64,000 nt of DNA, from positions 2,352,858 to 2,416,857 of the forward strand of contig CM043959.1 in assembly GCA_014529385.2 (NCBI GenBank). Reading direction: 5' to 3'. The notes under the pieces were generated by a model. It was not told the origin of the DNA. It saw nothing but the letters and a program-made list of their open reading frames with translations, and did no database searches. Origin of the DNA: Adiantum capillus-veneris (taxonomy: Eukaryota > Streptophyta > Polypodiopsida > Polypodiales > Pteridaceae). Positions 11,204-20,895 of the stretch are shown here, in pieces. A program made the position numbers and the translations under genes. The stretch's first letter is position 1, and each line of letters starts with the position of its first letter.

Positions 11204-12457
11204 GTGTGGAGCTATGTTAGAAAGAGGGATCCTTCTCACTCCAATGTTGGTAGTGGTTTTGTTTCCTCCACACCCAGTTCTCCTCTTTCAAGTGATGAAC
11301 TGCAGAGATGGAAGAATTTTTCCATAGATGATGGGTACCTACTCCACAAGGGGAGAGTGTGTGTACCGACGGACGCGGACATTCGGCGCCAAATTCTTTA
11401 TGAATGTCACGATAGTCCAAGTGCAGGGCACCCGGGAATTAAGAAAACTTATGCACTCATAAGACGACAGTTTCACTGGCCAGGTTTGCATGGGTATGTT
11501 CAAGACTATGTCTTGCATTGCCAAAAATGTCAAGTTAATAAAGCAGAGCGCCTGAAAGCAAGAGGACTCTTACATCCTTTAGAGATTCCCAATGGTAAAT
11601 GGGAAAGTATCTCCATGGATTTTATTGTGGGTTTACCAACCACTATTCGAGGACATGACTCGGTATGGGTGGTCGTAGACCGGTTGACTAAACTTTGTCG
11701 GTTTATTCCAACCAAGTCAACCATTAAGACTCCAGAATTAGCTAAGTTATTTGTGGACAATCTTTACAGGTTGTATGGATTGCCAAGTAACATTGTGCGT
11801 GATCGTGATCCCAAGTTTAACAGTCATTTTTGGAGGGCTGTTTTTAAACAATTGGGTACACAACTTAATTTAAGTACGGCTGATCACCCTGAAACAGATG
11901 GTCAGACGGAACGGGTCAACCAAGTGCTAGAGGATATTCTACGAGCATACGTTAGCAAGAAGCAATCAGATTGGGAAGATTATCTTCCTATTCTTGAGTT
12001 TGCATATAATAGTGCTAAGCATGTTACAACTGGTTTTAGTCCATTCATGCTTATGTATGGTTTTCAACCTAGATCACCAGTGACGGTGGGGTTAGCAACT
12101 GAGAAGCTCCAACAGGTCAAGGAGTTTCTCCAAGATCATATGGAAATGCTTAGACTTGCTCGTCAAAATGTTCGACAAGCACAGGATCGGTATAAGAAGT
12201 ATGCTGATGAGAAATGTCGACAAGTTACCTTCACGGAAGGAGAAGAGGTATTTTTGTGTGTGCCAGAGCATTCAGAAAGTCTGAAGACTGGGCCTACACC
12301 CAAATTATCTCCACGTTATTGTGGGCCATTCAAGATACTCAAGCGAGTTGGTGATAGGGCCTACAAACTTGAGTTACCTGCGCACTCTCGTGTCCATCCG
12401 GTATTTCATGTAAGTCGTTTACATAAACGCTTGCATGGGGACGACAGTGAAAAGTAA
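11204..12457 (+). CDS. Gypsy-A integrase with C-terminal domain
   Basis: An open frame of 417 codons; it lies downstream of a frameshift, so the first Met is not a real start. It carries the HHCC zinc-binding region (H...GIKKTY...CQKCQVNK) and the DDE core: SMDFIVGLP (first Asp), VRDRDPKF (second Asp), DGQTERVNQ (Glu). The C-terminal SPRYCGPFKILKRVG and HPVFHVSRLHK block is typical of plant gypsy integrases. The protein stops two codons after LHGDD, three bases before the 3' LTR, so no chromodomain is present, unlike the related Gypsy-B. No clean polypurine tract is visible just before the LTR; only a mixed purine stretch around 12437-12457. Confidence 0.9.
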   Translation: MWSYVRKRDPSHSNVGSGFVSSTPSSPLSSDELQRWKNFSIDDGYLLHKGRVCVPTDADIRRQILYECHDSPSAGHPGIKKTYALIRRQFHWPGLHGYVQDYVLHCQKCQVNKAERLKARGLLHPLEIPNGKWESISMDFIVGLPTTIRGHDSVWVVVDRLTKLCRFIPTKSTIKTPELAKLFVDNLYRLYGLPSNIVRDRDPKFNSHFWRAVFKQLGTQLNLSTADHPETDGQTERVNQVLEDILRAYVSKKQSDWEDYLPILEFAYNSAKHVTTGFSPFMLMYGFQPRSPVTVGLATEKLQQVKEFLQDHMEMLRLARQNVRQAQDRYKKYADEKCRQVTFTEGEEVFLCVPEHSESLKTGPTPKLSPRYCGPFKILKRVGDRAYKLELPAHSRVHPVFHVSRLHKRLHGDDSEK

Positions 12458-12598
12458 TGTCAGGCCAAGGGCCAAACCAATGGGGTCACAGACTTGGCCA
12501 GGGGCCAGCTGCCAGTGGGAACGGGTTCAAGCAGGCTGGAAGCCTATAAAAGGGAGGTTGGGCGGATGGATCGGGTCTGGCAGTCCATTGGTTTGAGA
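12458..12598 (+). repeat. Gypsy-A 3' LTR (141 bp)
   Basis: Same length and ends as the 5' LTR with five differences by eye. It is followed directly by the target duplication GTGGG at 12599-12603. Confidence 0.93.
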
Positions 12599-12763
12599 GT
12601 GGGACAGTAAACCCCCCTCCTTTCAATGGGGTGGAGGACGGACTAGAACCTTTCACCTCAAGTGTTCTCACGACTTGAAGTACTTTGGAGTCTCTTGCCA
12701 CTGCCTTTACCCTTTTGGCTCTTTTCAGACCAGGGACTTGAACAGCCGTCACCGTTGTCACTT

Positions 12764-14143
12764 TCATAAATTTGGGGTAGCAACAGGAGTAAGGATCTTA
12801 TTATTATTGCATGCACCTTCGGAAATTTGTTGTATGGGAATCGATTCCTCCACAATCTTTTCCTGCATTTTTAAATCCATCATAGCTTCTTTATCCTTCC
12901 CTGCATTTGCCCCTTCGTTACTACCTCCTTGCTTCTCCAACCCTTCCATCTGGGTTTCCATTTCACTGGTGGCCTGTGTTGTCGGAGCTGCAGTATTATT
13001 AGACTTCAAGGGGCAATCCTTGGCGAAGTGTCCAAAGTTGTTGCATTCAGAACATGCTCCAAAGTATGTTCCAAAGTTCAGCGGAATAGTAACAAGCCCA
13101 GCTCCGACATTGATTACCATGCTTTGAGGTGGCGTTTTAGACACATCCCAGTCTATACAAACCCTGTTTGAGGTTCTATCAAACCCTCTCTTGGTAGGTA
13201 TAAATAAGGGAGTGCCCAGTTGACTAGCGAGCATCCTGAGATTATCCCACAGCCAGCTAGGTAGTCCCACAAACTCATTCCAGACCGGATGAAACCCTTG
13301 TAGAGATTCAGTTGAGTCGAACACTAGCTCCCAAGGCACCACACAGACCGTACTCCTATTAAATACTAGGGGCCCTTTGTCGAGAATCTTTTCCACATCG
13401 GAGCCCTCTTTGAATCTCACTGAACAAAACCCTTTAGCTAGGTAAAAAGTACTTTCAACTGCTCCTCCATGACCAAGAATTTGAGGGCCCTAAAGCCATT
13501 GAATGATCTCAAACCTCTTCGGGATTCTTCCACTGAACCCAAATACCAGCGTTAGCTGAGCTTGCCTGGCTAACTATTTTTTGATAAGTGTTGGTGGAAT
13601 CACTACAGTAATAGCTTCGGCAACCTCCACCTGTTGGGTGGCAAAGACTTTCTTAAAGCAAAATATGCCCGATCTACCAACCCGTCTTCAACCAGCCCAA
13701 TGTAGTCTGTTTGGGAGCAAGTGCTTTTGTTGTATCATTTTGTTGACTTCCATGAGCTCTTGTTGAAGTCTAGCTCTTGTATTCTGCAGTTTTCCGATAT
13801 CTCCTCCACCCGACAGCCCTTTTGATGAGACTTTTCCATAATCCTTAGAGTTAGTCCCTTTGAGTATACTAACAAACGAGATGCCTAGCCTGTGAGCTAC
13901 AGATGCACTTGACGCCTTATTAACGTTCATACAAATGGGACTCTGAGGGACCCCGTCTTTGAGGGTTTTTACCTCAAATTTGAACCCTTGAGCTGAGGCC
14001 ATTTTCTCCCTTGTTTTCTCAAAGGGAACTTTTTCGATCGAAACAGTTTTGTCCTTTTTCGTGGTTGAAGCTTTTGACAAATTGGGGCTCAACATTGTCG
14101 CATCATCCAACGGTCTCAAGACCAAGCCGTTGCCTTCATCCAT
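12764..14143 (-). pseudogene. LINE-A ORF1 (DUF4283-like domain plus zinc knuckle)
   Basis: Plant L1-type ORF1, an RNA-binding protein that packages LINE RNA. A single frame runs from Met at 14143 to 12764 and holds three stop codons, all between 13688 and 13421. The middle part (IPKRFEIIQWL, AKGFCSVRFKEGSDVEKIL, GFHPVWNEFVGLP) matches the DUF4283 pattern of plant LINE ORF1 proteins. It is followed by a CCHC knuckle CSECNNFGHFAKDC and a polar Glu/Gln-rich tail. It is in the right order and orientation to be the partner of the ORF2 remnant at 4879-6704, now separated by Gypsy-A. Confidence 0.85.
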
Positions 14144-14194
14144 GTTTTAACTTGAGGTCTAAGCAAAGACTATGGTCCCAATCAATAATCAATA

Positions 14195-14260
14195 TCTATA
14201 CTAATAGATAATGGGGGAAGGGATTCCGGCTCCCTCCCCCGGACAGGTGGCGTTACCTCC
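14195..14260 (+). mobile_element. Helitron-like 5' terminus (HelA)
   Basis: TCTATACTAATAGATAA begins after an A, followed by a G-rich run, GATTCCGG and a C-rich run. The same arrangement occurs at 16703 and, reversed, at 29856. Plant Helitrons start with TC and a TATACTA-like terminus and insert between A and T. The 3' end is not identified. It lies just outside the 5' end of LINE-A. Confidence 0.5.
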
Positions 14261-14379
14261 TTGCTCAAGCCAGTGTGTCCTGCAAGCAGGCCTAGACAGC
14301 GACGAGCGGAGAATTTCGAGAATGAGAGAGAAATACGTTCACTGTCCCATCCAGGCCCCGGCGCCGCCGAGTGCAAACT

Positions 14380-14616
<237 letters not shown>

Positions 14617-14909
14617 AGAGAGGAGTCCCTTTCTCTCCCAGTTTCTGGCTGGGCATCTTCCCTTCCATTTGACTACATAATGATTAATCCCAACCTCAGC
14701 ACGAAGTGGCCGCCCCTGGGCCCTGAAGGAGGAGCAACTGAAGGCGTAGAAGCTGCCCCAGAATCACACACACACACACGTGCGGGGACCGGGGTGTAGC
14801 AGAGAGCGCGCGACTGCTGCATGCTGAAGAGACCCTGCAGTCTGCACGCTGAGAGAGAAAGCGAGATGTGTGTATGTGTGTCTGTGCGTGTGTATCTGTG
14901 CCCACCGAT

Positions 14910-15037
14910 TCTCTCTCAGCGTTGACGGCGAATCGCGATGGGTCTTCATGGCCTCCTAAGTCCTCAGCCTGCACGCCGGCATGGTGACGAGGCATTGGGC
15001 AATGAGACATGCACCAACACTTTGGGGTGATTGCAGG

Positions 15038-15129
<92 letters not shown>

Positions 15130-15473
15130 ATATTGGTTCAACTTCCAACCATAACTACACGCACCCTTTCAGGTTGCGCCGCTATTAGGCTGCTACAACC
15201 TGCAACCACAGTGGCGAGGAGGAAAGTTTAGAATATTACGAGTATTTTGTAGGTTTTTACACTATTTTTCTCTATTTTGGGACAGAATTTTTCCCTTTCC
15301 CCTTGCCCTCATCACATATGGGCATGCGAGCCACCTCCCACTGCCCACTGGTCTCCTCTCCAAGTTGACGGCGATATGTGAATGGTTGAATCTTCATGGC
15401 CTCCTCAGCTTGCACGCCGGCATGGTGACAAGGTCGGAGGCATGCACCCACACTTTTGGGGTGATTGCACGTG

Positions 15474-15571
<98 letters not shown>

Positions 15572-15720
15572 ATTGGTTCCAACCATAACTGCACACACCC
15601 TTTTAGGCTGCACCGTTGCTTATTATATGTGAGTCTCACTGCGGCTATGGCTACACGTGTTCTATTGAGTTGCTACCCATAACTGCATGCACCCTTACAG
15701 GCTACGATGCTGCTTATTAT
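14910..15720. repeat. Direct duplication of a unit carrying a (CT)n tract
   Basis: Two copies of one unit: flank with CTTCATGGCCTCCT, CACGCCGGCATGGTGAC and GGGGTGATTGCA, then a pure CT run (15041-15128 and 15477-15568), then TATTGGTTC and an AACCATAACT-containing flank. Copies are offset by roughly 430-450 bases. The flanks have diverged while both CT tracts remain pure and about 88-92 bases long. Confidence 0.85.
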
Positions 15721-15743
15721 ATGTCAGTCTCACTCCGGCTATG

Positions 15744-15961
15744 CAGTGTTCGGAAAAAATGTGTCTCAGCTTAATATTGTGCATTTTTCAATTTCAAAAA
15801 TGCTGGTTGAAGGCAAGGGGAAAAGGAGAAATTTCACCCCAAAATAGAGAAAATTAGTGGAAAAACCCAAAAAATAAACCTAATTTTCTAACATTTCCTC
15901 TTGGGAACCTCCCAAGAGACCTCAAAGATATTAAGCTGAGACACATTTTTCCCGAACACTG
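15744..15961. mobile_element. MITE-like element with about 34-bp terminal inverted repeats
   Basis: Begins CAGTGTTCGG and ends CCGAACACTG. The terminal inverted repeats extend to the AGCTTAATAT block and differ at about one position. Length is 218 bp with no ORF. I find no convincing target duplication, so the superfamily is unassigned. Related ends occur near 16180-16216, 16218-16427 and 20110-20155. Confidence 0.75.
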
Positions 15962-16089
15962 GGTCGACCTTACTGCATGCTACATCCTGTTGGTTGCCTA
16001 TGCTTGGTATATTGGGCAAGCAAGTATTGGCTTTGTAATCCAATGATTCCATTTCATGAATTTTCCAAGAGGAGATTTCAAAAAACTAG

Positions 16090-16430
16090 GTTATTTTTCC
16101 ACTATTTTTCTCTATTTTGGGAAGGAATGTTTCCTTTTCCCCTTGCCCCCAACCGGCATTTTTGAAATCGAAAACAGCGTGATATTAAGCTAAGACACAT
16201 TTTTTCGCAGACACTGCATGGCAGTGTTTAAAAAAAATCAATTTCAAAAACATACAAAATTTCCTATAGGATATATTCAAAGAGGAAATTTTGCAGACTG
16301 ATCAGTTTTTTTGCAATTTATATCTATTTTCTTAAACTTTTCAAGCGGATTTTCTCCTTTTCCCTTTCCCTTCAAACCGGCTCAAGGCTAAGTTGAGACA
16401 CACTTTTCTTGAACATTGTTCCATGGCAAC
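16090..16430. repeat. Related MITE fragments in tandem
   Basis: An end-like block (GATATTAAGCTAAGACACA up to ACACTG near 16216) is followed within a few bases by a start-like CAGTGTTTAAA. A further end (GGCTAAGTTGAGACACAC to AACATTG) lies near 16427. The segment TTTTTCTCTATTTTGGG also occurs near 15267 and, inverted, near 15850, so pieces of this family are arranged both directly and inverted. Confidence 0.55.
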
Positions 16431-16491
16431 GAACTCTTGGGATGCACGAGTTGCCACAATAGCTTCCTAAGTACGTGCAACAAGTATATTG

Positions 16492-16547
16492 GAGAGAGAG
16501 AGAGAGAGAGATCGTGGCCTTAGAGGTCCTTCAGGGACTTTGTTAGT

Positions 16548-16587
<40 letters not shown>
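16492..16587. repeat. (GA)n and (CT)n arms facing each other
   Basis: A GA run near 16492-16511 and a CT run near 16550-16587 flank about 40 bases of unique sequence and could pair as a hairpin. No gene is present. Confidence 0.8.
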
Positions 16588-16588
<1 letters not shown>

Positions 16589-16702
16589 AGTTGAACAGTT
16601 TCAAAACAACCCATTGGAGCTGACGGTGGAGATTGGATTGCGAGAAAGCTCAATGAGACAGGTGGGCAGTACGTGTACCCTTTCTTGGACGCGTTTCTAT
16701 AA

Positions 16703-16770
16703 TCTATACTATCTATAAAGGGTAAGGGGATTCCGCCCCCCCCCCCCCCTTTGCCACATGTCATCGTGTG
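16703..16770 (+). mobile_element. Helitron-like 5' terminus (HelB)
   Basis: TCTATACTATCTATAAAGG follows an A, then comes a G-rich run, GATTCCGC and a C-run with GCCACATGT. It matches the ends at 14195 and 29856 in layout. A candidate matching 3' end is at 21593, which would give an element of about 4.9 kb carrying the LTR element at 17687-19724. Confidence 0.5.
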
Positions 16771-17059
16771 AGGAGTCCGGCAGTGTTCTCTGTGCCTCGA
16801 GCCTGAGTAAGAGAGAAATCGGCGGGTAAGTGGTGCCGCCGCCATGACAACACCTCCATTTGTTTTTTTGACGTTCGCACCTTGCTACATTTAAATTTCA
16901 CCGCTGTACTGTGCGCTCTGCACTGCTATATTGCGCTTCGCACGCTTTGCAATTCACTCTGCTTCTCTTCAAGAAAACGGCTCTTTTGCCATTGCCGTTT
17001 TCAAAACCCAGTGGCTGAGGGATTTCAAAACCCCTCTCTGTCCACCCAAGGTAGCTACA

Positions 17060-17400
17060 AGTAGGCGAACGGAGTCAGACCAAGTCTAGGTTGGGAGAGC
17101 TGAGGTTGGGAGGCTGGGGCGCTCAGCTATCGTGCCCAGCAGTATTGCAGTCTCAAGTGGACGAGGTGTTAATGGCGTGCATATGCAGTTGGCCATTTCC
17201 TTATAATATGTCCGACAACTTTTGGTGGTGAACTCTGCATGGAACACCGAGAGAGAGAGAGGAAATAGGGTGCAGGTGCCATTCCAAAGAGTCATGCAAA
17301 TGGAGTCGGCCATTTCCTATGCCCAGCGACTTCTGGTGGTGCAGAACTCTATCTTTCGTGGTGAACTCTGCATAAAACACACACACACACACACACAAGC
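17060..17400. repeat. Imperfect direct repeats of about 125 bp
   Basis: Two related blocks share GGCCATTTCC, an ACTT(T/C)TGGTGGTG segment and GGTGAACTCTGCAT (near 17180-17240 and 17310-17372). A short (AC)n run follows at about 17379-17397. No coding signal. Confidence 0.6.
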
Positions 17401-17578
17401 GTAGCAGCTGCAGCAAGAGAAAGAGAGGGAGAGGGAGGTATGATCTCACGCCAAGCTCTTATTATAATGAACGTCCAGTACTGCTTGGGGTTGTCGAGCA
17501 GGGAGTCGGCTGGAGATGAACATAAAATCACCCAAGAAGGCAACATGATGCGGTGATGCACGCGCATGGAGGGACGTG

Positions 17579-17664
17579 ATTTTTTGACGATATCGTCATA
17601 GCCAGGTTGCAAAGCATTTGCGAGCTTTGCTTTGAATTTTTTGACGATATCGTCATTGCCAGTA
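17579..17664. repeat. Duplicated palindromic motif
   Basis: The motif TTTTTTGACGATATCGTCAT occurs twice about 58 bases apart. It contains TGACGATATCGTCA, a perfect 14-base palindrome. The role is unknown; it may be a repeat end or a binding site. Confidence 0.6.
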
Positions 17665-17686
17665 CAGGTCTCGAATAGCGTCACCC

Positions 17687-18233
17687 TGTGACGCCCCAGT
17701 TTCTGGGCGCATCGGGGAGGGGGCCCGGCGGGGATTCATACCCGCACGCAGCCGAGGGAACTTCTGTTTTCAAGGGGCCCGTCGGGGATTCATACCCGCA
17801 CACGGCCGAGGGACTTCTACCTTCAAGGGCCCGGCGGGGATTTATACCCGCGCGCAGCCAAGGGACCAAGGTGTTGCTTCAAGGGGTCCTGGCACGGACG
17901 GCACCGGCTCAGGAGGGCCCGGCTCGGACGGGACCGGCTCGGGTCAAGTTGCCTTCTCGGGGGCCCGGCTCGGACGGGGCCGGCTCGGGCGGGGTTGCGT
18001 TCCATGGGTCGACGGCCGTTTGCGTTTCGCGGGTCTTCGCGGGTCTCGCGTCTCGGGTCCCTAGCCCCACGTAGCCTCAGGCTCCGCCGCACCGCCGACG
18101 GGTCATAGAATGCCCCGAGGAACCTTGCGTGGAGTCCCCACGGTGCGCGAGTGCGTGGAGTGAGGCTAACGTGCCTAGGTGGGGGGTCCCCTCCCGTGGC
18201 CGGTCTTCGGGAGGCTCATACCCCTTATATACA
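17687..18233 (-). repeat. TRIM-like element 3' LTR (left copy)
   Basis: GC-rich LTR starting TGTGACGCCCC on the plus strand. It contains three tandem repeats of about 50 bases built on GGGGATT(C/T)ATACCCGC, followed by GGCCCGGCTCGGACGG-type repeats. Short open frames here only reflect these repeats. Confidence 0.85.
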
Positions 18234-18779
18234 CCCCCGTTTGAAGAGAGTTCGACGACCGCGTCGAACGTGGGAAAAGAGTGCTCGGCTATGCATGAGG
18301 CCGTGGGGACAAAGGGGTGCATATAAGTGCAAGTGAGCAAAAACTGTTCCCAAAATGCAAGTAAATCGGCATGCTTTGTTTTTGTCATTTTTGAAATGAG
18401 TGAGTGAGTATTTTTGGGGTTTTGGCAGAAGGCTGAAAAAGTATGCTTTGAACACCCAAGTAGAATTCCCCGTACTTGAGCGTTCCCCGAATAGGTAACC
18501 CGATGTGCGCGGAGCCACCTGCTGCGTTGGTCCGCGCGGAGGCTTCTTGAAAGCCGAATCTGAAAGAGCGTTCCGTCGCAATGCAGCACTTGCGAGTTTG
18601 TCCCTGTTTGGACGTCGTTTGGAGGGCATAGCTCGGGGCCCTGTGGTCTCTTTGTAGACTTGAATGGGTCTTCAGCTCAGCATGGGCCACAAAACGTGGC
18701 CGGGGCGCGACGAACACCGTTGGCTTGGTTCGTCGCGTTTTTGGAGTTTCTCTGTTTTTGTCATAAAGAGCCCTGTCTG

Positions 18780-19000
18780 GCTCGCATCTGCCTTTTCTTC
18801 ATGGGGAGAGCCCTGTCTGGCTCACATCTTTGCTTTTTGTCATGTGGAGGTGCCCGGCTCGGATCGGGGCCGGCGCGGGTCACGGGTGACGGCCCGTTGT
18901 TTGGACGCGTCACGAAGAGCCCTGTCTGGCTCGCATCGTTCCTTTTCCTCATGGAGGTGCCCGGCTCGGATCGGGGCCGGCGCGGGTCACAAGTGACGGC
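18780..19000. repeat. Internal tandem repeats of the TRIM-like element
   Basis: AGAGCCCTGTCTGGCTC occurs three times and GGTGCCCGGCTCGGATCGGG twice. The second unit resembles the GC-rich repeats in the LTRs. This suggests the element grew by local duplication. Confidence 0.75.
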
Positions 19001-19179
19001 CCGGTGTTCAGGGAACGCGTCACGGTGCGGAGGGCGTGTGGTTGCTTTCTGGAGCTCTCTTCACCAGGATTTTGACGACCCGGGCCATTGCGGTTGGAGT
19101 CGTCGTGAGTATCGTGCGCGTCAGGCACGTTAGTCTTCGGCTCGTTTCCAGGAGCTCGTTCTGGAGCTCTGATACCAAG

Positions 19180-19724
19180 TGTGACGCCCCAGTTTCTGGG
19201 CGCGTCGGGGAGGGGGCCCGGCGGGGATTCATACCCGCACGCAGCCGAGGGAACTTCTGTCTTCAAGGGGCCCGTCGGGGATTCATACCCGCACGCGGCC
19301 GAGGGACTTCTACCTTCAAGGGCCCGGCGGGGATTTATACCCGCGCGCAGCCAAGGGACCAAGGTGTTGCTTCAAGGGATCCTGGCACGGACGGCACCGG
19401 CTCAGGAGGGCCCGGCTCGGACGGGACCGGCTCGGGTCAAGTTGCCTTCTCGGGGGCCCGGCTCGGACGGGGCCGGCTCGGGCGGGGTTGCGTTCCATGG
19501 GTCGACGGCCGTTTGCGTTTCGCGGGTCTTCGCGGGTCTCGCGTCTCGGGTCCCTAGCCCCACGTAGCCTCAGGCTCCGCCGCACCGCCGACGGGTCATA
19601 GCGTGCCCCGGGGAACCTTGCGTGGAGTCCCCACGGTGCGCGAGTGCGTGGAGTGAGGCTAACGTGCCTAGGTGGGGGGTCCCCTCCCGTGGCCGGTCTT
19701 CGGGACGCTCATACCCCTTATACA
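19180..19724 (-). repeat. TRIM-like element 5' LTR (right copy)
   Basis: 545-bp copy of the LTR at 17687. On the minus strand it ends in CA and is followed by two bases and then the primer site at 19177-19166. Confidence 0.85.
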
Positions 19725-20382
19725 CCCAATAGCTAGATATTGCATCCCAAACCGTGATCACAGCTCTCCTACCAATATAGGCTGGCAAAGCTCTTGCTCT
19801 ATCTCTCTCTCTCGTAGTCACAGCTGCAGGCAATAGCTAGGAGCATGAGAGTGGAGGGTGGTGTGCGCTCTCTCTCTCTCTCTGGCAGGGACCTCCTCAC
19901 ATATAATGGAGACAAGCAAGAGGCGCTCAACCTGCGCAACTCAAATCTGACCCAGGCTCGCCATGCATGGTTCTGCCATCCGGTCGCTTAATGGGTTTTC
20001 ATATTACGTAGAAAGAAAAGATAAAAAATTTACAAATAATCGACATTTGATAGGTTTAATTACATTTTATTAAACTTTCAAAACGGGCCCTCCAACCGAC
20101 TATTTTGACTTTTAAACCGGCTCAAGGCTAAACTAAGGCACACTTTCCTTGAACAATGACTGTAGTTGGATCCAATGGACGACAGTCTTCTTACAAAGGC
20201 AGGACCCACAATATCACCTCTTGAATTACCCAATGTAAAATGTGTGTGTGTGTGTGTGAGAGAGAGAGACAGAGAGAGAGAGAGAATGTAAAAAGTAGGG
20301 AGAGAAAGAGAAATACATAGATAGAGAGAGAGATCAGGGGCATCAACCAATAGATAGAGAGGGAGTCAAAGAGAAAGAATAA

Positions 20383-20455
<73 letters not shown>

Positions 20456-20670
20456 TGATATATTAACGCTTTCAAAAGACCAAAATGACCTACGAAACCA
20501 ATCTATTACAAACTGGTGAATCTGATACCATCTCTGAGTACAAAAAAAAGAGATAGTAAAATGAATCTAGAAGTGCTACTAGCTAGAACTATGTGGGGTA
20601 TGTGTGACCACTACAATGGATGCAGAGGAGGCCAAAATCAGTCTATGAGACAAATGTTACACTATGGTGC
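19725..20670. other. No gene; microsatellites and a MITE fragment
   Basis: Contains short CT runs near 19802 and 19868, a fragment related to the 15744 MITE family around 20040-20155 (AAACCGGCTCAAGGCTAA, shared with 16373), a (TG)n(AG)n stretch at 20238-20284, and (AT)n then (AG)n at 20386-20448. Open frames here are repeat artefacts. Confidence 0.6.
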
Positions 20671-20673
20671 ATG

Positions 20674-20895
20674 AGAGAGAGAGAGTGAGAGGTAAGAAAT
20701 AGAAAAAGGAAGAGAGAGAAATAAAGATATATCATGAGAAAGAGAGAGATAGGCCTAAGGCAAGACATGTAGGGATGAAAAAGGAAGAGAGAGAAATAAA
20801 GATATATCGTGAGAGAGACAGACCTAAGGCAAGACATGTAGGGATGAAAAAGGAATGATATATCTTTATTTCTCTCTCTTCCTTTTTCTATTTCT

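Larger units (their letters stand above)
6859..12598 (+). mobile_element. Gypsy-A: full-length Ty3/gypsy retrotransposon inserted in LINE-A
   Basis: A 5740-bp element with two 141-bp LTRs (6859-6999 and 12458-12598), a Met-tRNA primer binding site beside the 5' LTR, gag with zinc knuckle, protease, RT, RNase H and integrase in gypsy order. The target duplication GTGGG is perfect (6854-6858 and 12599-12603); a preceding A could extend it to six. It splits the minus-strand LINE-A into ORF1 (right) and ORF2 (left). The LTRs differ at five positions by eye, about 3.5 percent, three of them G-to-A or C-to-T. The coding region carries at least two nonsense codons and about three frameshifts, so this copy is inactive. 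LTR ends read TG...GA rather than TG...CA in both copies. Confidence 0.95.
17687..19724 (-). mobile_element. Non-autonomous LTR retrotransposon (TRIM/LARD-like), minus-oriented
   Basis: Two near-identical direct repeats of 547 and 545 bp (17687-18233 and 19180-19724) flank about 946 bp with no protein motif. On the minus strand the right copy is the 5' LTR and is followed by TGGTATCAGAGC (19177-19166), a Met-tRNA primer site. A G-run beside the left copy near 18234-18239 fits a polypurine tract. CACCC occurs immediately before the left LTR (17682-17686) and at 19723-19727, overlapping the right end by two bases. This supports a target duplication with slightly ambiguous LTR ends. About eight substitutions and one 2-bp indel separate the LTRs by eye, so insertion looks recent relative to the other elements here. 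Confidence 0.85.

Noticed and set aside
12486-12767. Minus-strand 93-codon ORF
   Set aside because: It spans the Gypsy-A 3' LTR and host junction.
17688-18092. Pro/Gly/Arg-rich ORFs in the GC-rich segment and its copy at 19181-19585
   Set aside because: They are in the LTRs of the TRIM-like element and reflect internal tandem repeats; no coding motif.
17687-19724. GC-rich duplicated segment as possible rDNA
   Set aside because: No conserved rRNA sequence recognised; LTR structure, primer site and target repeat explain it.
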